Of a stretch of DNA of 57,119 bases, positions 53,014 through 57,119 are shown in pieces (positions within the stretch are counted from its first letter, which is position 1; each line of letters starts with the position of its first letter). Origin of the DNA: RH-AL1 sp964247745 (lineage in GTDB: Bacteria > Pseudomonadota > Alphaproteobacteria > Rhizobiales > Beijerinckiaceae); the NCBI GenBank assembly GCA_964247745.1, contig CAXTVT010000012.1, positions 1 to 57,119 of the forward strand, given 5' to 3'. Both the position numbers and the translations under genes were made by a program. The notes beneath the pieces were generated by a model that saw nothing but the letters and a program-made list of their open reading frames with translations, ran no database searches and had not been told where the DNA came from.

Positions 53014-55146
53014 TCACCCCGCCAGCCGCACCTCGACGAGGTTGTCCGAGAAGGTCGGCGAGTGGCCCATGCCGCCGTAGGCCGAGGAGCTGACGACGTT
53101 GACCGCGCCGTCCTTGTTGAGCGTGTGCCAGTAGCCGAGCGAGGCCACCACGACGCCGGGCGGCACGTCGTCGGTGACGGTGGCGTTGCCGTGGAAGGTG
53201 CCGCGATCGTTGAAGACGCGCACGGCCGCGCCGTCGGCGATAAGCCGTCCCGTCGCGTCGGCGGGGTTGATCAGGATCGCCTGCTCCCCCTGGCGCGCCA
53301 CCTTGTGCGCCTCGTTGGCATATTGCGAGTTGAGGAAGCCGTGGCTCTTGGGCGAGACGATGTTGAGCGGGAAGCGCGCCGCCTGCGCCGGGTTGGTCTC
53401 GGGCCGCTCGAAGGCTGGAACGTAGCCGGGTAGCGGGTCGAGCGGCTCGCCGCCCTGGAAGGCCATGTACATCTGGCGGAACGGCGGCGCGACGAAATTG
53501 CCGCCGGCCGCCGCGCCCGCCGAGAAGAACTCGACCTTGCCCGACGGCGTGGGAAACTGGCCTTCGGCATGGGGCGTGCGCGTTTCGGGATCACCGACGT
53601 CGAGCCGCAGCCAGCCGCGTTCGCGGATGCCCGCGAGGTCGACGCCGCCCATCTTGGGCGAGGCCCAATCGATGAAATGCTGCATCTGCTCGATCTCGGT
53701 CATCGCGAACTGCGGCTCGGTGAACCCGAAGCGCTGGGCGAGGCGCCGGAACAGCTCGGCGTTGGAGACGGCCTCGCCCGGCGGCTCGATCGCCTTCTCG
53801 TTGTACGTGAAGAAGAAATGCCCCCACGAGAACATCAGGTCGTCGTGCTCCGCCGCCATCGTCGCCGGCAGCAGGATGTCGGCGTAGCGCGCCGTGTCGG
53901 TCACGAAATGCTCGCTCACCACCGTGAACAGGTCCTCGCGCACCAGGCCTCGCTTGATCGCCGCCGTCTCGGCGGAGTTCGACACGGGATTGGCGTTGTA
54001 GACCATGAGGCCGTGCAGACCGGGGTTCAGGCCGAGCTCGCCGTTCAGCGCGGCGCCGAGCTGCAGCACGTTGACGACGCGGGTGCCCTCCGGGATCAGG
54101 TCCGGCCGGCAGATCCGGTCGAACAGGATCGGGAACTCCCACAGAGGCATCTGGTAGACGCCGCCGCCCGGGTCCTTCCAGGAGCCGGTCAGTGCCGGCA
54201 GGCAGAAGATCGCCCGCAGCGCCTGCGCGCCGCCGGCCGAGCGCTCGACCGCCACGCCGGGGCGCAGCGCGGCGTTGCGCGTGGTGGCGTATTCGTGGGC
54301 CAGCAGGCGGATGTCCGCCGCAGGCACGCCGCAGATCGCGGCGGCGTAGTCCGGCGTGAAGGCCTGCGCGCGCTCCTTCAGCGCGTCGAAGCCCACGGTG
54401 TGCTTCGCGACCCAGTCGTTGTCGACGAGGTTACCGGCGATGATGACGTGGATCATCGCCATGGCCAGCGCGCCGTCGGTGCCGGGCTTGGGTTGGATGT
54501 GCCAGTCCGCCTGCTTCGCGGTGCGCGACTTGTAGGGGTCGATCACCACGACCCGGGCGCCGCCCCGCTGCGCCTCCTTGACGATGTGCCAATGGTGGAT
54601 GTTGGTCGAGATCGAGTTGCAGCCCCAGATGACGATGAGCTTGGACTGGCTGAAGCTCAGCGGGTCGGTGCCGTTGGTGGGGCCGTTGGTCAGCAGCCAC
54701 GCGGTCGAGGAGCCGGAGCCGCAGAAGGTCTTCTCCGCCACGCTGGCGCCGAGCTTGTTGAAGAAGGCGTCGCCGACGGTGAGGCCCTGGATGACGCCCT
54801 CGTTGCCGAGATAGTTGTAGGGCAGGATCGCCTCGGCGCCGTGCTCGGCGGCGATGGCCGTGAAGCGCGCGTGGATCGTGCCCAGCGCCTCGTCCCAGGA
54901 GATTCGCTCGAACGTGCCCGTACCCTTGGCGCCGACGCGCTTCATCGGATGGAGGATGCGGTCGGGATTGTAATGGTGGCGGTCGAAGTCGGCGAGCTTG
55001 CCGCATAGCGACCCGCGCGTCATCGGGTGGTCGGGCGCGCCGCGCACCTGGGTGAGCACGCCGCTCTCCACGGTGTAGATCATCGCGCAGGTGTCGGGGC
55101 AATCATGCGGGCAGGCGCCCACCTTGGTCGTCGCGGTGTCCGTCAT
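53014..55146 (-). CDS. Molybdopterin oxidoreductase (DMSO reductase family)
   Basis: A 710-aa enzyme of the molybdopterin-guanine-dinucleotide class. The N-terminal [4Fe-4S] site is C12-x3-C16-x3-C20 and C48 (ACPHDCPDTC, GSLCGK). The molybdenum region has AEKTFCGSGSSTAW, and cofactor-binding segments are IWGCNSISTNIHHW, NPVSNSAET and PLNIVSPKSHGFLNSQYAN. There is no Tat signal, so it acts in the cytosol. Single-subunit relatives are often labelled formate dehydrogenase-like or biotin sulfoxide reductase-like; neither is shown here. ATG 55146 follows GGAGG. No electron-transfer subunit gene is adjacent. Confidence 0.88.
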   Translation of the reverse strand: MTDTATTKVGACPHDCPDTCAMIYTVESGVLTQVRGAPDHPMTRGSLCGKLADFDRHHYNPDRILHPMKRVGAKGTGTFERISWDEALGTIHARFTAIAAEHGAEAILPYNYLGNEGVIQGLTVGDAFFNKLGASVAEKTFCGSGSSTAWLLTNGPTNGTDPLSFSQSKLIVIWGCNSISTNIHHWHIVKEAQRGGARVVVIDPYKSRTAKQADWHIQPKPGTDGALAMAMIHVIIAGNLVDNDWVAKHTVGFDALKERAQAFTPDYAAAICGVPAADIRLLAHEYATTRNAALRPGVAVERSAGGAQALRAIFCLPALTGSWKDPGGGVYQMPLWEFPILFDRICRPDLIPEGTRVVNVLQLGAALNGELGLNPGLHGLMVYNANPVSNSAETAAIKRGLVREDLFTVVSEHFVTDTARYADILLPATMAAEHDDLMFSWGHFFFTYNEKAIEPPGEAVSNAELFRRLAQRFGFTEPQFAMTEIEQMQHFIDWASPKMGGVDLAGIRERGWLRLDVGDPETRTPHAEGQFPTPSGKVEFFSAGAAAGGNFVAPPFRQMYMAFQGGEPLDPLPGYVPAFERPETNPAQAARFPLNIVSPKSHGFLNSQYANEAHKVARQGEQAILINPADATGRLIADGAAVRVFNDRGTFHGNATVTDDVPPGVVVASLGYWHTLNKDGAVNVVSSSAYGGMGHSPTFSDNLVEVRLAG

Positions 55147-55228
55147 ATACGGAGCCTCCAGTTCGAGCTGGCGGCAGTTCACCGTCTCTTCCGCCGAACG
55201 ACAAGGGGCCGAACGGCGGAGGCGCGGC

Positions 55229-56149
55229 TCAGGGCGCGAGCGGCTGCAGGCTGGCCTGGTGGTCGAGCGTCTTCAGGCTCGCAGCCGGGGCGCCCGCCGG
55301 CCTGAACGCCTGGGCGACGGCCGGGTGGCTCGCGGTCAGGCTCGCCCGTTCGATGGCACGGAACGACGTCAGCGCGGATTGCCTCACGTCGCGGCTCTGC
55401 GCCAGCCGGATGAAATCGGCCTGGCGGTAGGGGAAATGGCCGCCGCCGTGGAACACCTTCACCCCGGTCGCCGTCACGACGGCATCGCCCCGGCGCAGCG
55501 TGAAGTCGTGCAGCAGCGACGCGATGCGATTGCCGCCCCGGGGGTGGCACGAGCAGCTCTCGTCGAGGTAGGTCGTGTAGTGGAAGCCCGACGCCTTCTG
55601 CGAATAGGCGCGGCCGGAATGCGCGTCGACGGCCTCGTCGATCGAGGACGAGCCGTTGGGCAGCACGTAGAGCGTGGTCTGCGCGCCGGGACACTCGGAC
55701 CGGCAGGTCGCCTCGTGCGCGGCGATGTCGCCCTCGCCGTGGAACGCGCCGACGGGAAACGCGAAGCCGTCGCAGCTGCGCACGCAGATCGAGGCGCGGC
55801 CGAGTCGCACCGGCGCACCATCCGGGTCGGAGACGGGCACGCGGCGATGGCTCGCGCTGCGCTCCCGCTCGGCGGTCCGGTGGCGGCGGGGACGGCTCGC
55901 TTCGGCATAGCGGCGGTCACTCGAAGCCGCAGCCTGCGCTGGTACGGCCTGCGGGGCGCCGAACAGGCTGCCGAGCATGCCGAACACGTCCTGCGCCTGA
56001 CCGCTCTGCGAGATCACGATCGTGGCCATGCCGACGGCGGCGATCACGAAGCCGGCGGAGAGAGCCAGGCGGTAGCGCGCCGCGGGCGAGCCGAAACGGC
56101 GCGCGGCGGACGCATGCAGACGGCCGAGGAGTGCTCCCGTTGCAGGCAT
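55229..56149 (-). CDS. DUF2865 domain protein, membrane-anchored
   Basis: A 306-aa protein. An N-terminal hydrophobic helix (LALSAGFVIAAVGMATIVI) anchors or exports it, then comes an Arg/Ser-rich linker. The DUF2865 domain (about 110-225) is cysteine-rich: ASICVRSCDGFAFPVGAF, ATCRSECPGAQTTLYVLPNG and DESCSCHPRG. Members are common in Rhizobiales and unknown in function. ATG 56149 follows GGAGG. It is divergent from the small secreted gene at 56355. Confidence 0.9.
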   Translation of the reverse strand: MPATGALLGRLHASAARRFGSPAARYRLALSAGFVIAAVGMATIVISQSGQAQDVFGMLGSLFGAPQAVPAQAAASSDRRYAEASRPRRHRTAERERSASHRRVPVSDPDGAPVRLGRASICVRSCDGFAFPVGAFHGEGDIAAHEATCRSECPGAQTTLYVLPNGSSSIDEAVDAHSGRAYSQKASGFHYTTYLDESCSCHPRGGNRIASLLHDFTLRRGDAVVTATGVKVFHGGGHFPYRQADFIRLAQSRDVRQSALTSFRAIERASLTASHPAVAQAFRPAGAPAASLKTLDHQASLQPLAP

Positions 56150-56354
56150 GCCACCTCCACTCAAAATACGCGCGTTCCGTAAACCACAGTCAAGCTTTGT
56201 CGGCAACGGCGCGGCGGCGGAATGGCATCCGAGGGTTAAAGGCCCGGCTTTCAGGCTTCTCTTGCGGAAGTCTTACGACTACGCGGCGCCACGCCACGCC
56301 GGAACGGCACGAAAAGCGAGAGCATTGCCGCGACGTCCATCCAGGGAGGGTCTC

Positions 56355-56564
56355 ATGCTCAGAACCGCACTCGTCGCCGCCACCTTGCTCGCTGCCGGGT
56401 CCGCCTACGCCGACGAGGTCGTCATCCACCGCGATGCGCCCCCGCCGTCGTCCAGCTCCACGACCGTCGAGCATCACGAATCCGCCGATGGTTGCGCCTC
56501 GAAGACCGTGCACAAGGAGAACGACATGGGCGACTCGAAGACCGTCACCAAGTCGGATTGCTGA
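56355..56564 (+). CDS. Small secreted hydrophilic protein (unknown function)
   Basis: A 69-aa protein with a signal peptide (MLRTALVAATLLAAGSAYA) and a short mature part rich in Ser, His, Asp and Lys, with two cysteines (DGCASKTVHKENDMGDSKTV and a C-terminal SDC). The sequence VVIHRDAPPPSSSSTTVEHH resembles small exported proteins often found in Bradyrhizobium- and Methylobacterium-like genomes. A strong AGGGAGG precedes the ATG; the longer frame upstream is not used. A terminator is 23 bp after the stop. Confidence 0.8.
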   Translation: MLRTALVAATLLAAGSAYADEVVIHRDAPPPSSSSTTVEHHESADGCASKTVHKENDMGDSKTVTKSDC

Positions 56565-56587
56565 TCGAGCATCGCCGGTCGCGATCC

Positions 56588-56615
56588 GGGGCGTCGCGCG
56601 GGCGGCGCCCCTTTT
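56588..56615 (+). terminator. Intrinsic terminator after the small secreted protein gene
   Basis: A 9-bp stem, GGGGCGTCG with CGGCGCCCC (one wobble pair, 6-base loop), is followed by TTTT. It ends the transcript of the gene at 56355 and shields the formaldehyde dehydrogenase gene. Confidence 0.75.
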
Positions 56616-56758
56616 CACGCGGGACGCGTGATATTGTAACGTCATGGCCGCCCAAGATTTTCTGTCGTCGCGCCTCAGTTTTTTTCCCGACCCGCGCCTA
56701 GCCCCAACCGGCAAACCTGTGTAGGGACCAGCCCAAATCCGCTCAGGGAGAACGCTCG

Positions 56759-57119
56759 ATGAAGACCCGCGCCGCCGTCGCCTTCGAAGCCCAGAAGCCG
56801 CTCGAGATCGTCGAGGTCGACTTGGAGGGTCCGAAGGAGGGCGAGGTCCTCGTCGAGATCAAGGCCACCGGCCTTTGCCACACCGACGCCTACACGATGT
56901 CGGGACAGGATTCGGAAGGTTTGTTCCCCTCGATCCTCGGTCACGAGGGCGCGGGCATCGTCGTCGAAGTCGGCCCCGGCGTGACGTCGCTGAAGAAGGG
57001 CGACCACGTCATCCCGCTCTACACGGCCGAGTGTCGCGAGTGCGACTATTGCCTCTCGCAGAAGACCAACCTCTGCCAGAAGGTCCGCGTCACCCAGGGC
57101 AAGGGCTTGATGCCGGACG
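56759..57119 (+). CDS. S-(hydroxymethyl)glutathione dehydrogenase / class III alcohol dehydrogenase (3' truncated)
   Basis: The first 120 residues of a zinc alcohol dehydrogenase of class III, which oxidises the glutathione adduct of formaldehyde with NAD+. The catalytic zinc site is seen in ATGLCHTDAYT and SILGHEGAGIV, and the structural zinc cysteines in ECRECDYCLSQKTNLC. The start MKTRAAVAFEAQKPLEIVEV is typical. AGGGAGAA lies before the ATG. The gene runs off the right edge. It gives a route for the formaldehyde made by XoxF and so fits the methylotrophic context. Confidence 0.94.
   Translation, partial: MKTRAAVAFEAQKPLEIVEVDLEGPKEGEVLVEIKATGLCHTDAYTMSGQDSEGLFPSILGHEGAGIVVEVGPGVTSLKKGDHVIPLYTAECRECDYCLSQKTNLCQKVRVTQGKGLMPD

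Noticed and set aside
53014..55146. Naming the molybdopterin enzyme a formate dehydrogenase
   Set aside because: The C1 context is suggestive, but no diagnostic residue or partner gene was seen, so only the family name is given.

Overview
The window is GC-rich, densely packed DNA from an alphaproteobacterium, most likely a Hyphomicrobiales member near Methylobacterium, Beijerinckiaceae or Lichenihabitantaceae. The reasons are a bchXYZ-pufQBALMC photosynthesis superoperon, a lanthanide-type methanol dehydrogenase (xoxF) with a pqqABCDE operon, a glutathione-dependent formaldehyde dehydrogenase, and several protein families typical of that order. It looks like an aerobic anoxygenic phototroph that can oxidise methanol. 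The exact taxon is an inference.

Region 1 (1-7.6 kb) is the photosynthesis superoperon: chlorophyllide reductase (bchX partial, bchY, bchZ), pufQ, light-harvesting 1 beta and alpha, reaction-centre L and M, and the tetraheme cytochrome pufC, closed by a strong hairpin terminator. A heme oxygenase and an acetyltransferase follow.

Region 2 (9-23.5 kb) is a methanol-oxidation island. On the plus strand are a three-gene NitT/TauT-type ABC transporter, xoxF, a small cytochrome c and xoxJ. Facing it on the minus strand is pqqABCDE, extended at its 3' end by two translationally coupled secreted proteins of unknown function. Upstream of pqqA on the same strand are a response regulator, a sensor kinase and a small secreted protein, which may control the island. 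XoxF carries the extra aspartate diagnostic of lanthanide use, and no calcium-type mxaF is present in the window.

Region 3 (23.3-34.8 kb) is mixed housekeeping and stress: small unknowns, a DUF937 protein, MATE and CDF transporters, ligD (NHEJ ligase/polymerase without ku here), DUF805, dienelactone hydrolase, MgtC, an L,D-transpeptidase and TerC. Palindromic repeats of one family sit in three tandem units upstream of ligD, and another copy is inserted in frame inside ligD.

Region 4 (34.9-42.1 kb) holds three consecutive large hybrid histidine kinases; the first and third share a kinase-REC-REC core. Region 5 (42.1-46.1 kb) is a palindromic repeat followed by a paoABC-type periplasmic aldehyde oxidoreductase operon (minus strand). 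Region 6 (46.2-57.1 kb) has a TGTCAG-rich intergenic array, a promoter-plus-terminator unit ahead of purA, purA, a membrane-anchored unknown, a metallophosphoesterase, a Nudix hydrolase, an acetyltransferase, a DUF2252 protein, a molybdopterin oxidoreductase, a DUF2865 protein, a small secreted protein and the start of the glutathione-dependent formaldehyde dehydrogenase gene.

No tRNA, rRNA, CRISPR array or intact insertion sequence was recognised. All calls come from reading the sequence and recalling protein families; no database search was run.
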